From: Oceanospirillum beijerinckii DSM 7166
GTDB taxonomy: Bacteria > Pseudomonadota > Gammaproteobacteria > Pseudomonadales > Halomonadaceae
Direction of reading: 5' to 3'
Length of the DNA stretch: 64,000 bases
Assembly (NCBI RefSeq): GCF_000422425.1
Contig: NZ_AULT01000009.1
Coordinates: forward strand, 62,001-126,000
Both the position numbers and the translations under genes were made by a program. Position 1 is the first letter of the stretch. Each line of letters starts with the position of its first letter. The notes beneath the pieces were generated by a model, which was not told the origin of the DNA, did not search any database, and worked only from the letters and a program-made list of their open reading frames with translations. This document shows, one piece after another, positions 44,302 through 53,197 of the stretch.

Positions 44302-46869
44302 ATGCCCTCTGAGTCATCCGGTGCAGGTATAGGCATCCGGGCCAAACTGGTTGCCTTGTTTCTGGTTATTAAAGTGGTACCCCTGATTCTGCTGGCTTTA
44401 CTGGCCTGGCAAGGGGTGCTGTATCTGGGGGAAGAGCTGGGTAAAGAAACGGACTTGCTCAATAAAGAAGTGCGGGCGACGGTCGCCGATATGGGGGAAA
44501 TCTTCAGTCGGGAGGCGGAGCAGGCACTGAATGACAGGGCGCGTGAAGAGCTGGAGCGCCTGACCACTGATACGGCCCGATCGGTCGCTAACTTTCTGTA
44601 TGACCGTGACCAGGATCTGTTACTGGCGGCCAGCTTGCCAGTGGATGAGCAGAGCTATCGTACTTTTATTCAACAGCGTAGCCGCACTCTCGTATCAGAA
44701 GGTCAGTGGCAACTGGCCAGTGATGGCTCTGCTTGGCAGCGCTTAGATACAGAGCAAAACAACCACCAGAAAGTAACCGCATCCAATCCTGAAAACCGGG
44801 AAAAATTTAATTATCGTGCCCCAGAGGATGTGCTGCCCAGCGAACGTAAGCCTCTTTTTCACGAGATCACCTTTGTCGGTTTGGATGGTCAGGAAAAGCT
44901 GAAAGTACAGACCAGCGATCTGTTACCTCCTGAGCTGAGAGATGTTTCTAAACCTGAGAATACCTGGAGTAAGGCCGAGCACTATTTTGCGGAGCTGCAG
45001 AAGCTTAAGCCTGGGGAGATTTATGTCTCTGATGTGATCGGGCCCTATGTGCCTTCCCGTATTATCGGCCCTGTCACTCCGGCCAGTGCACAAAAGCGTA
45101 ATCTGCCATTTGAACCAGAGAGAGAAGCTTTTGCCGGGAAAGAGAATCCGGTGGGCAAACGCTTTAGAGGCATTGTCCGCTGGGCAACGCCCATTGCCCG
45201 TGATGGTAAGGTTATAGGGTATGTGACTCTGGCACTGAACCATGATCATATTATGGCTTTTACCAATAATCTCCTGCCTAATGAACAGCGTTATACCGCT
45301 ATAGCCGATGCGAGCAACGGCAACTACGCCTTTATGTGGGACTATAAGGACCGCAACATTGTCCACCCGCGTCATCACTCTATCGTAGGCTTCGACCCGG
45401 AAACCGGTGAGCGTGAAACACCTTGGTTAGAAGCCAGTCTGCATGACCGTTGGCAGGAAAGTGGTCTGCCACTGCGTATGTTCCTGGAAGATATTCGTGA
45501 CTTTGATGGCCAAAGCCGCAGTAAGCGCCCTTCTAAGACTTTGATTCAGCAGGGGCTGTTGGGCCTTGAGTGCCGTTACCTGAATTTCGCGCCTCAATGT
45601 AAGGGGTGGTATGACCTGACACAGTATGGTGGTTCGGGCTCCTTTCTGATTCTCTGGAGCGGGGTTTGGAAGCTCACTACAGCGGCGACTATTCCCTATT
45701 ACACCGGGCCTTATGGGGATTCACCCCGTGGATTTGGCTTTGTTACCATCGGTGCCAATATTGATGATTTCCAGCAACCGGCGAAGCAAACCGCTGCCGA
45801 GATGGATGTTAAGGTTGCTGAGTTGAGTGATACGCTGAAGCAGCGCCAGCACGACCTGCTCGATATTATTGCTGATATTATGCAGGATATTGCCATCAAT
45901 CTGAGCGTTTCTACGCTGGTGATGGTTGCGGTTGTTTTTGTGATCGCTATCTGGATGGCTTCTTCTATCACTGGATTGGTGAAATACTTTGCCACAGGGC
46001 TGAAACAGATTGAATCCGGTGATTACAGTTTCCGCTTCGAGCAGCAGCGAAAAGATGAGATCGGTCAGTTGAGTGAAGCGTTAAACCGTATGGCTGACAG
46101 CGTTGAAGCCTCTTTTGAGCTGTCAGATCAGGCGCGCAGGGAAGCCGAGAAAGCGAGTCAGATGAAGAATGACTTCCTGGCCCGTATGTCTCATGAGCTG
46201 CGTACACCTCTGAACGGTATTCTGGGCTTTTCCGAAGTCCTTCAGATGGAACAGAAAGACGCAGAAACTCTGGAATATGCCAATATTATCAACAGCAGCG
46301 GTCGTCATTTACTGCATCTGGTGGATGATATTCTTGATCTGGCCAAGATCGATGCGGGTCAGTTGGTGTTGACTTATCGTTGCATCACGTTGGATGGCTG
46401 GTTGGATAATCTGATCAGTAGTCATCAGCGTAGTGCGGAGAAGAAATCCCTGCTGTTAGTGCTTGAAAATCAGTTGCCTGCGGACTTTGAGCTGGCTGTG
46501 GATGATACACGTCTGCGCCAGATTCTGAATAATTTGGTGGATAATGCGATTAAATTCACCCCTAAAGGCTCAATCCGTCTGCTGGTGAGCGAGCAGGATC
46601 AACAGGTGTGCTTTGATCTGTTTGATAGCGGTGAAGGGATACCTGAATCGGCACAGCCCTACATTTTTGAGGCTTTCCGTCAGGGATCAGAATTTGTGTC
46701 GCGCTATCACGGCGGAACCGGTCTGGGTTTGGCTATTGTCAAGGAGCTGGCTGAGCTGATGGGAGGGCAGGTAACGCTGGTGGCATCCAGTGAACAGGGC
46801 TCTCACTTCCGTTTGTTATTACCACAGGTTGCTATTGAACAGGGTGAGCAGGCACAAGTACGGGCTTGA
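44302..46869 (+). CDS. Membrane sensor histidine kinase with large periplasmic domain
   Basis: 855 residues from ATG 44302 (AGGAG upstream; 66 upstream codons have no support). TM1 is about residues 15-40 (LVALFLVIKVVPLILLALLA), a large periplasmic sensor of roughly 490 residues follows (likely double Cache), then TM2 near 531-555 (TLVMVAVVFVIAIWMASSIT). HAMP (KYFATGLKQIESGDYSFRFE), HisKA with MSHELRTPLNG (His near 631), and HATPase (DNAIKFTPKGS, FDSGEGIPESA, GGTGLGLAIVKELAELMGG) complete it. No receiver domain is attached. The stand-alone receiver gene convergent downstream is a candidate partner. Confidence 0.88.
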   Translation: MPSESSGAGIGIRAKLVALFLVIKVVPLILLALLAWQGVLYLGEELGKETDLLNKEVRATVADMGEIFSREAEQALNDRAREELERLTTDTARSVANFLYDRDQDLLLAASLPVDEQSYRTFIQQRSRTLVSEGQWQLASDGSAWQRLDTEQNNHQKVTASNPENREKFNYRAPEDVLPSERKPLFHEITFVGLDGQEKLKVQTSDLLPPELRDVSKPENTWSKAEHYFAELQKLKPGEIYVSDVIGPYVPSRIIGPVTPASAQKRNLPFEPEREAFAGKENPVGKRFRGIVRWATPIARDGKVIGYVTLALNHDHIMAFTNNLLPNEQRYTAIADASNGNYAFMWDYKDRNIVHPRHHSIVGFDPETGERETPWLEASLHDRWQESGLPLRMFLEDIRDFDGQSRSKRPSKTLIQQGLLGLECRYLNFAPQCKGWYDLTQYGGSGSFLILWSGVWKLTTAATIPYYTGPYGDSPRGFGFVTIGANIDDFQQPAKQTAAEMDVKVAELSDTLKQRQHDLLDIIADIMQDIAINLSVSTLVMVAVVFVIAIWMASSITGLVKYFATGLKQIESGDYSFRFEQQRKDEIGQLSEALNRMADSVEASFELSDQARREAEKASQMKNDFLARMSHELRTPLNGILGFSEVLQMEQKDAETLEYANIINSSGRHLLHLVDDILDLAKIDAGQLVLTYRCITLDGWLDNLISSHQRSAEKKSLLLVLENQLPADFELAVDDTRLRQILNNLVDNAIKFTPKGSIRLLVSEQDQQVCFDLFDSGEGIPESAQPYIFEAFRQGSEFVSRYHGGTGLGLAIVKELAELMGGQVTLVASSEQGSHFRLLLPQVAIEQGEQAQVRA

Positions 46870-47021
46870 GGCTGTGAGCCTTCTGCTCAGAAGAGGCTAT
46901 GTGGACCACTAAAGTGTGAGGTGTTGATCGTTTAGGTGAAGTATCAGTGCCGGAGTCATCGCTTTTATTGTCCGAGTGATAGCGATTGCAGCTAGATCAC
47001 AGGCTGTCTGAATTATAGTGT

Positions 47022-47044
47022 TTAGCCCTTGTGAACAGGGCTAA
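47022..47044. terminator. Hairpin between kinase and receiver genes
   Basis: TTAGCCCT (47022-47029) pairs with AGGGCTAA (47037-47044); the minus-strand stop of the receiver gene lies inside it. No T-run, so it is weak. Confidence 0.35.
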
Positions 47045-47397
47045 GCATTATTTAATGCGGCCAGTAAGCTGTCGACAGAGATGGGTTTAATGATAATGTC
47101 GTCGAAGCCTTCGGACATGATCTGAGACTTTTCCTGTTCCATGGCATGGGCGGTGTAGGCAATAATCTTCAGATGTTTGAGCTCTTCCTGCGCGCGCAGG
47201 CGATGGCAGACCTGAATACCGTCCATCTCCGGCATATTAATATCCAGCAGAACATGACTGAATTCTGCCAGGTCTTGCCGGGCCAGGGTTTCTATACCGC
47301 CAGGCTCTTCAGCCGTTTGCCACCCGAACTTTGCCAGAATGACAGTGGCAATCTTCCGGTTGGAAGGAATATCATCCACAACCAATACTCGTTTCAT
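47041..47397 (-). CDS. Single-domain response regulator (CheY-like)
   Basis: 118 residues, receiver domain only. Acidic pocket VVDD near residue 8, phospho-acceptor Asp in SHVLLDINMPEMDGIQV, Thr in IIAYTAH and Lys in DDIIIKPISVDSL. It has no output domain, so it would act through a partner, by protein contact or in a phosphorelay. It is convergent with the big sensor kinase, whose lack of a receiver makes a pairing plausible. Confidence 0.85.
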   Translation of the reverse strand: MKRVLVVDDIPSNRKIATVILAKFGWQTAEEPGGIETLARQDLAEFSHVLLDINMPEMDGIQVCHRLRAQEELKHLKIIAYTAHAMEQEKSQIMSEGFDDIIIKPISVDSLLAALNNA

Positions 47398-47588
47398 AAC
47401 GCTGCCTTTTTATTCTTTGAACGATAAATTAACAAAAAAAGTGGCGTAATGCTTGGTAAATCCTTTACCAACATGGGAATTCGTCTTCAGATGTCTTGTT
47501 GCCTGAGGATACCAGAGCATCTTTGCAGCATCATGCTGGCTTATGTTGCTAACGGATGTTCAGGCTGGCTCAGCAGTTGAGCGGCTCT

Positions 47589-48476
47589 TTAATGGTGCTG
47601 TTGCTGATAATGATGAATCATAAACTGCACAAACTGCTGAATTACTGCCTGCTCACTTACAGCTTTTGACCAGATCACGGATTGGCACAGGCTCGGTGGT
47701 TGCAGGTGAGACAGTGACAGCGTGGTTAAGCGGCTATCCGGCGGTGTTTCACCCTGAAAAACAAAGGCGATGCCCATGCCTGCAGCCACGGCTTCGCGCT
47801 GGCTTTCCTGTGAGTTAAAGCTGAGTAAGGGCTCCAGGGTAATACCTTGCTGCCAAAGCCACTTATTGACCAAACTCTGGGTTTTAGAGCCGTCAGCCCG
47901 GAAGATAAACCGCTCATTTAACAGGTCCTGGAGAGTGTTTAGCGGTCTCTGCAGGAGTCTATGGTCTATCGGAAGAACCAGCTCCAGGCTTTGTGGCATC
48001 AGATCCAAACGGCGAAACTCAGGGAACTCCTGTTCCGTATGCAGGATGCCGATATCAAACTCCCGTTCCAGTAGTTTGTGCTGTAAGTCCTCAGAACCTG
48101 CCACGATCACATCCAGCTCAGTATCCGGGTATTGATGATGGAAAGCGCCAATCACGGGCATCATTACCTGTGCCGAGCCGATACCTACGCGTAGTACCTG
48201 GCGCTGTCTCCCTTGAACCTGGTTAAGCAGGGCTTCCGCTTTGTGCTCAATCTGCCCTAAGCCGCGGACCTGATCATAGAGTGCCTGACCGTCTGAAGTA
48301 AGGGTCATACCATGACGCCCCCGGTTAAACAGGGTGATCTGATAGTGTTGTTCCAGCCGCTGGAGTTGTTTGCTCAGGCTGGGTTGAGATACCTGAAGCT
48401 GATTCGCCGCCTTGCTTAGAGATTGGCTTTTAGCCACCCAATAGAAAGCCCTGAGTTGATTCATTGAGAGCGGCAT
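47589..48476 (-). CDS. LysR-family transcriptional regulator
   Basis: 295 residues. N-terminal winged HTH: MNQLRAFYWVAKSQSLSKAA, NQLQVSQPSLSKQLQRLEQH. The C-terminal effector-binding domain has VGIGSAQVMMPVIGAFHHQY and AVAAGMGIAFVFQGE, as in CysB/LysR proteins. AGGAAAG lies before the ATG. It is divergent from the aminotransferase fusion gene, the usual layout for LysR control of the adjacent gene. Confidence 0.9.
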   Translation of the reverse strand: MPLSMNQLRAFYWVAKSQSLSKAANQLQVSQPSLSKQLQRLEQHYQITLFNRGRHGMTLTSDGQALYDQVRGLGQIEHKAEALLNQVQGRQRQVLRVGIGSAQVMMPVIGAFHHQYPDTELDVIVAGSEDLQHKLLEREFDIGILHTEQEFPEFRRLDLMPQSLELVLPIDHRLLQRPLNTLQDLLNERFIFRADGSKTQSLVNKWLWQQGITLEPLLSFNSQESQREAVAAGMGIAFVFQGETPPDSRLTTLSLSHLQPPSLCQSVIWSKAVSEQAVIQQFVQFMIHHYQQQHH

Positions 48477-48802
48477 AGATCTTTCCTGACGTATTTTTCC
48501 TGGGAGATGTTCTTGGTGTTTGCTAAGCGTTGTTTTATCGGTCGCGCTGATACGTCTCTGCTTCTGTTGGAGTATGAGGTCATCAGACTAATATTATTCC
48601 ATTAAGCTAAGCTAAATTCACTTAAGATTCACTAAAAGTTAAGTGTTGAGCTGTCATCCTAGTGTCATCTGATGGTTTCGATCTGGCACTTCACTTGAGC
48701 TTGTGCAGAACGGCTAGCCATCAAATTAATGAGCAATCCAATCGATGAATTACCCGGCTAACGATCCATACGCATCTGGCTGGGATGACAAGAGGCGGCA
48801 AC
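48477..48802. promoter_or_regulatory. Divergent LysR/aminotransferase promoter region
   Basis: An inverted repeat CACTTAA (48619-48625) / TTAAGTG (48639-48645) with a 13-bp spacer lies between the divergent genes, and ATTAAGCTAAGCTAAAT direct repeats precede it. These are candidate binding sites of the LysR protein. No gene in this 326-bp stretch. Confidence 0.4.
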
Positions 48803-50977
48803 ATGGCTGAGCAGCTACTGAAAAAAGAAGGCGATATTAATCTGGGCGAACGCCGTCAGCGCTGGCAGGCGGAGTATCTGAATGATAACAGCAGGCAGAT
48901 ACTGAATGATGATAGCCGTTATTTTCTGCATCAGGCGATGTCGACGCCTTGTTTAAACGTATTGGAGAAAGCAGAAGGTATCTGGCTGCAGGATAATCAG
49001 GGCTGCCGTTATATGGATTTCCATGGCAACAACGTGCATCAGGTGGGTTTTAATCACCCCCATATTAACACCGCTCTGAAGCAGCAGCTGGATGAGCTAC
49101 CCTTTTGTACCCGCCGTTATACCAATCAGGTGGCTGTAAACTGTGCGAAAAAGCTGGCTGAGCTGATGCCGGGGGATCTGAACCGTGTGCTGTTTGCGCC
49201 AGGCGGCACCTCAGTTGTGGGTATGGCGCTGAAGCTGGCGCGTATCGTAACGGGACGTCATAAGGTGGTATCGCTCTGGGATTCTTTCCATGGTGCGTCC
49301 ATGGATGCGATTGCGGTCGCCGGTACCCACTCTTTTCAGCAGGGGTTAGGGCCACTGTTGCCAGGTGTAGAACGGATTCCACCCGCTACCCGCTATCGTG
49401 GCATCTGGACTAAGGAAAAACCCGGTAATCAAGGGCAGCTGGAGAGCACTAAAGAATACGATGACCTGGCCTATGCGGACTATCTGGAGTATGTGCTGGA
49501 GCGTGACCCTGAGATCGGGGCTTTTATCGCTGAAACGGTGCGTAATACCGATGCCCAGTTTCCATCTAAGGCGTATTGGCAACGGGTGCGTGAGATCTGT
49601 GATCGTCATAATGTGCTGTTGATTCTGGATGAGATCCCCATTGCGTTGGGTCGTCTCGGTAAAATGTTCGCTTTTGAGCACTACGGTATTGAGCCGGATA
49701 TTCTCTGTTTGGGCAAAGGCCTGGGCGGAGGGATCGTGCCGTTTGCGGCGATGGTGACACGGGATCAGTTTAATATCGCCGAAGAGGTCTCTCTGGGACA
49801 CTATACCCATGAAAAAAGCCCACTGGGTGCGGCAGCAGCACTGGCCACCATTGAGGTGCTTGAGCAGGAAGCGCTGCTGGAAAAAGTGCAGCGGGATGAA
49901 GCCTATATGCGTCAGGCACTGATTAAGCTGGAGCAGAAATATGAACTGATTGGTGATGTGCGGGGCATGGGGCTGCTGTGGGGAATAGAGCTGGTAGAAG
50001 ATCGAATCAGTAAAAAGCGGGCCAGCGAGGCGGCGGAAGCTGTTATGTATCAGTGTCTGAGTCGTGGTCTGTCCTATAAGGTTTCTCAAGGCAATGTGCT
50101 GCAGTTGTCGCCACCTTTGATTATTAGTCGTGAAGAGCTGGATCAGGCGTTGGCGATTCTGGATCAGTCGTTGTTAGCGGTATCTGAGGCGTTTGGTTTT
50201 ACTGTACATCAAGCGTGTACTGCCGGGAATGGCCTGAATCTTAGCGGTACTTTTTCGATGGTGCGCAAAACCGGTGACGACGGTCAGGTTATACCTTCTT
50301 CAACCGTGCCTATGTCCGGGCTGGTTTCACTAAACCCAGATCTCATTAAGGTGCATCACGTCCCCATGATAACGGCTAATCAGGAAACCTTTGTTGAAGC
50401 GGGTTTTGGTGACATTGTGGCGGACTTTGATCAGGCCGAAGTGGATATTGTGACCTGGCCAAAACCGGGTTGGCGCGAGGTGGTTGAAGGCACGGGTAAC
50501 GAAGGAGGTATCACCGAAGGCGAGTTTATCTTTACCTGGGAAGGGGATATGGCCGTGGCCCGTAACCATGCGGTCGATGGTCACTATGTTAGCGGTTGGT
50601 TTGCTGATCCTGCTAAAGCCAGCTTTGATGCCCGCTATCAAGATAAGGATCAAGCCTATGGTGGCCGACGCCAGATCTATGTCCGAGAGGCCAATTATCA
50701 TCCCGATGGATCTCAGATCTTCTATCCACAGGAGCGTACGCCTTTTATCGCACTATTGGCGTTACCGGGTGATGATGTCAAACCGGAAGATTTTATTGCT
50801 TTTTATTGTGATGGCAGTTTTGGTATCAAAATTCATCCGGGTATCTGGCATCAGCCACTGTTTCCTCTGGCAGAACGGGCGGTGTTTAATGATAAACAAG
50901 GTAGGGTACATGCCTGCATTGCTGTGGACTTTGTCAGTGAGTTCGATACTTACCTGTCTATTGCTTTACCTCAGTAG
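48803..50977 (+). CDS. Class III aminotransferase fused to ureidoglycolate-lyase-like domain
   Basis: 724 residues from ATG 48803 (GAGGC upstream). Residues 1-465 are a class III PLP aminotransferase: FLHQAMSTPCLNVLEKAEGI, FAPGGTSVVGMALKLA, SLWDSFHGASMDAIA, the PLP aspartate region LILDEIPIALGRLGKMF (Asp276) and the Lys305 segment CLGKGLGGGIVPFAA. This form resembles the group that includes the (R)-1-hydroxy-2-aminoethylphosphonate ammonia-lyase PbfA, though no phosphonate genes are nearby. Residues about 475-724 resemble ureidoglycolate lyase (AllA): RTPFIALLALPGDDVKPEDF, GIKIHPGIWHQPLFPL. The fused protein is unusual and its reaction cannot be given from sequence. It is divergent from a LysR regulator that probably controls it. 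Confidence 0.8.
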   Translation: MAEQLLKKEGDINLGERRQRWQAEYLNDNSRQILNDDSRYFLHQAMSTPCLNVLEKAEGIWLQDNQGCRYMDFHGNNVHQVGFNHPHINTALKQQLDELPFCTRRYTNQVAVNCAKKLAELMPGDLNRVLFAPGGTSVVGMALKLARIVTGRHKVVSLWDSFHGASMDAIAVAGTHSFQQGLGPLLPGVERIPPATRYRGIWTKEKPGNQGQLESTKEYDDLAYADYLEYVLERDPEIGAFIAETVRNTDAQFPSKAYWQRVREICDRHNVLLILDEIPIALGRLGKMFAFEHYGIEPDILCLGKGLGGGIVPFAAMVTRDQFNIAEEVSLGHYTHEKSPLGAAAALATIEVLEQEALLEKVQRDEAYMRQALIKLEQKYELIGDVRGMGLLWGIELVEDRISKKRASEAAEAVMYQCLSRGLSYKVSQGNVLQLSPPLIISREELDQALAILDQSLLAVSEAFGFTVHQACTAGNGLNLSGTFSMVRKTGDDGQVIPSSTVPMSGLVSLNPDLIKVHHVPMITANQETFVEAGFGDIVADFDQAEVDIVTWPKPGWREVVEGTGNEGGITEGEFIFTWEGDMAVARNHAVDGHYVSGWFADPAKASFDARYQDKDQAYGGRRQIYVREANYHPDGSQIFYPQERTPFIALLALPGDDVKPEDFIAFYCDGSFGIKIHPGIWHQPLFPLAERAVFNDKQGRVHACIAVDFVSEFDTYLSIALPQ

Positions 50978-51162
50978 ATAGCTGTTACAGAGAAGGCTGT
51001 CGTTACGGCTTCAATATGTAATTAAAGTGATGCGTATTGAAGCCAAGGTCAGAGAAAATAAGCGTTTAGCGTTCCAGGGAAAAATTACGGGTGAATTTTT
51101 CGCTAAGCAATGTTAGATTTACGTAACATTCTGTTAATAAGACATAAGAGGGCGCATCTGTA

Positions 51163-52806
51163 ATGCCGCCATTGCCCGCCCGAGTATTCGGACAGCTTTG
51201 CCAGCGTTTCCGGCTGTTATCCGGTCAGCATCCTTTGATGTTTCCTCTTATGGCGCTGTATCTGTGTTCCATGGTGACTGCCAGTCTGATACTGGTCGCT
51301 TGGTTGAGTTATCAGGTGCAGCAGGATGGTGAGCGGGCTCTGGGGCGGTTAGGTCAGTTTATTGCTTATACCAATCAAACGCTGGCCCAGGTTACGCAGC
51401 AACAGCCAGACTGCTCCCCCGATACGGTGACAGGGTTACGGCGGCAGGTCTTTTTAATGGAGCGCATTAAAGAGATAGGGTTGTTTGATCAGAACTTTGC
51501 GATCTATTGTGTCAGTAACCAGGGTGAGGTTGAATTCCGGCTTTTTAAACACACCCGTCAGCGCCTGATTGACTCTTTGAGCGGCACCACTCTGTCGTTG
51601 ACTAAGTCTAAGATCAGCCAGGCCCAGTCCTTATTTATCTATTACCGCAATGAAGCCGGTATGGGAGCCGATGCGTTACTCAGGCCACAGACTTTTATAG
51701 ATCTGGTGAATCAGGAGTTGCGCTTTCGTGATCTCTCTTTGGATATTCAGGTTATCGGGCGCAGTCTGAACCCTGATAAAGTCGCTGAGCCGGTCGCAGT
51801 TGTTGACTCTTTCCTGTTTAAATTACCGGGTTATCCTCTAACACTACGCTTGTGTATTACCGATGAATTACTTGTCCAATATTTGCTTAAACATGCTTGG
51901 TTGGGGCTGTTGTTGGGCAGCATGTTGGGGTTGGCTTATTTTGCTGCCCGATTGCGTCGGCTAAGCCGGAACTCACTGCCGAATGCGCTGCAAAGAGCGA
52001 TAAAGAAAAAAGAGCTGGAGGTGTATTACCAGCCCATCGTTAATCAGAATACGGGCGAGGTTGTAGGGCTGGAAGCTTTGCTGCGCTGGCAACACCCGGA
52101 AGAAGGGTTTATCTCTCCTGGGGTCTTTATTCCTTTGGCTGAGCAGCTGGACCTGATTGTGCCGCTGACAGATTTTGTATTGGATGATGTTTGCCATTGG
52201 CTCTCCCATCAGCCGGAGCTTTTTTCCGGGCGTTACATCTCGATCAATATCAGCCGTGTACATCTATTGCAGCAGGATTTGGCCAGCCAAATCAAGCAGC
52301 GATGCAAAGTTACCCCTCATTTGCCTTCTCATCTGTTGTTGGAGATTACAGAGGATAATGTTTTTTCTGAACATGAGTTGAAGCAGGTCCTGTATCAGTT
52401 TAAAGCATTGAAGGCGTTGGGCATCCGTTTAGCGGTTGATGATTTTGGCACGGGCTATTCAGGGCTCGACTTTATCCGGCGTTACCCCTTTGACGTGCTG
52501 AAGATCGATCAGGTATTTATAAAGAGCCTGGGAGGAGAGTCGGCCGCCAAACCGTTGTTGGAGGCGATTATCAACCTGGCCCAGGAGCTGAATATGCAGG
52601 TGATTGCGGAAGGTATTGAATATTCGTTTCAAGCCCGCAGTTTACAGATTCTGGGTGTCGAGCTGCTGCAAGGCTTTATGTATGCTCATCCAATGCCGAA
52701 GCATAGGGTGACACCATTGCTGTTGCAAGAAGCGCCCTTTGCGGCCGAGGGGGTGTCTAATCGGCTACTGCCGTCGTTGCTACTGACGCAGTCAGGAAAC
52801 GGTTAA
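51163..52806 (+). CDS. Cyclic-di-GMP phosphodiesterase, CSS-motif and EAL domains
   Basis: 547 residues. TM1 is about 25-50 (PLMALYLCSMVTASLILVAW), then a periplasmic CSS-motif sensor (a Cys near residue 86 in QPDCSPDT and another in IYCVSN), then TM2 (AWLGLLLGSMLGLAYFA). The EAL domain follows: GLEALLRWQHPEEGFISPG, LLLEITEDNV, AVDDFGTGYSGLDFIRRYP, LKIDQVFIKSL, VIAEGIEY. Catalytic residues are present, so it should degrade cyclic di-GMP. CSS-EAL proteins are controlled by thiol oxidation of the periplasmic Cys pair. No GGDEF domain in the protein; a cyclase gene follows 390 bp later. Confidence 0.88.
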   Translation: MPPLPARVFGQLCQRFRLLSGQHPLMFPLMALYLCSMVTASLILVAWLSYQVQQDGERALGRLGQFIAYTNQTLAQVTQQQPDCSPDTVTGLRRQVFLMERIKEIGLFDQNFAIYCVSNQGEVEFRLFKHTRQRLIDSLSGTTLSLTKSKISQAQSLFIYYRNEAGMGADALLRPQTFIDLVNQELRFRDLSLDIQVIGRSLNPDKVAEPVAVVDSFLFKLPGYPLTLRLCITDELLVQYLLKHAWLGLLLGSMLGLAYFAARLRRLSRNSLPNALQRAIKKKELEVYYQPIVNQNTGEVVGLEALLRWQHPEEGFISPGVFIPLAEQLDLIVPLTDFVLDDVCHWLSHQPELFSGRYISINISRVHLLQQDLASQIKQRCKVTPHLPSHLLLEITEDNVFSEHELKQVLYQFKALKALGIRLAVDDFGTGYSGLDFIRRYPFDVLKIDQVFIKSLGGESAAKPLLEAIINLAQELNMQVIAEGIEYSFQARSLQILGVELLQGFMYAHPMPKHRVTPLLLQEAPFAAEGVSNRLLPSLLLTQSGNG

Positions 52807-53197
52807 GTCAGAAATTCTGATAGAGCAAACAAACTAAATCTCTGGTTTTATTGTATAACTCTTATTTATAATACCTCTTTTATGTTGCAGGCTGGTGTGC
52901 AATGGATCTTTTTCTCTGCAACACAACCGTCAGCTTAAAGCAGTATATTGCTAGCAATACTACTGCCGTTGTACTCGTACTCCTTGTTGCGCAATGATCT
53001 ATACTCAAACAGTTCTTTGGTAATTATGTAACAATGTGTAATCCTTTCAGTTTTGAGTCATCAATCTCGATTATTCCTGCCATAGATTATGAGTGAACCG
53101 TTATGATTCCTTATGGGACAGGTTTTCTCTATAAAACCGGCTATTAAAGAGATAGCGTGATGGATATACGTCCCGGATGGACGATGGAGAGTGTTTG
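52807..53197. other. Intergenic region before PAS-GGDEF gene
   Basis: About 390 bp. A 31-codon ORF from ATG 52902 (MDLFLCNTTVSLKQYIASNT, ending in a hydrophobic VVLVLLVAQ) lacks a convincing ribosome site. No strong hairpin or repeat was seen. The promoter of the GGDEF gene must lie in its right part. Confidence 0.35.

Noticed and set aside
49346-50089. 247-codon ORF opposite the aminotransferase
   Set aside because: Antisense shadow of a clear PLP enzyme.
52902-52997. 31-codon ORF with hydrophobic end
   Set aside because: Weak ribosome site and no context; too little evidence to call a gene.
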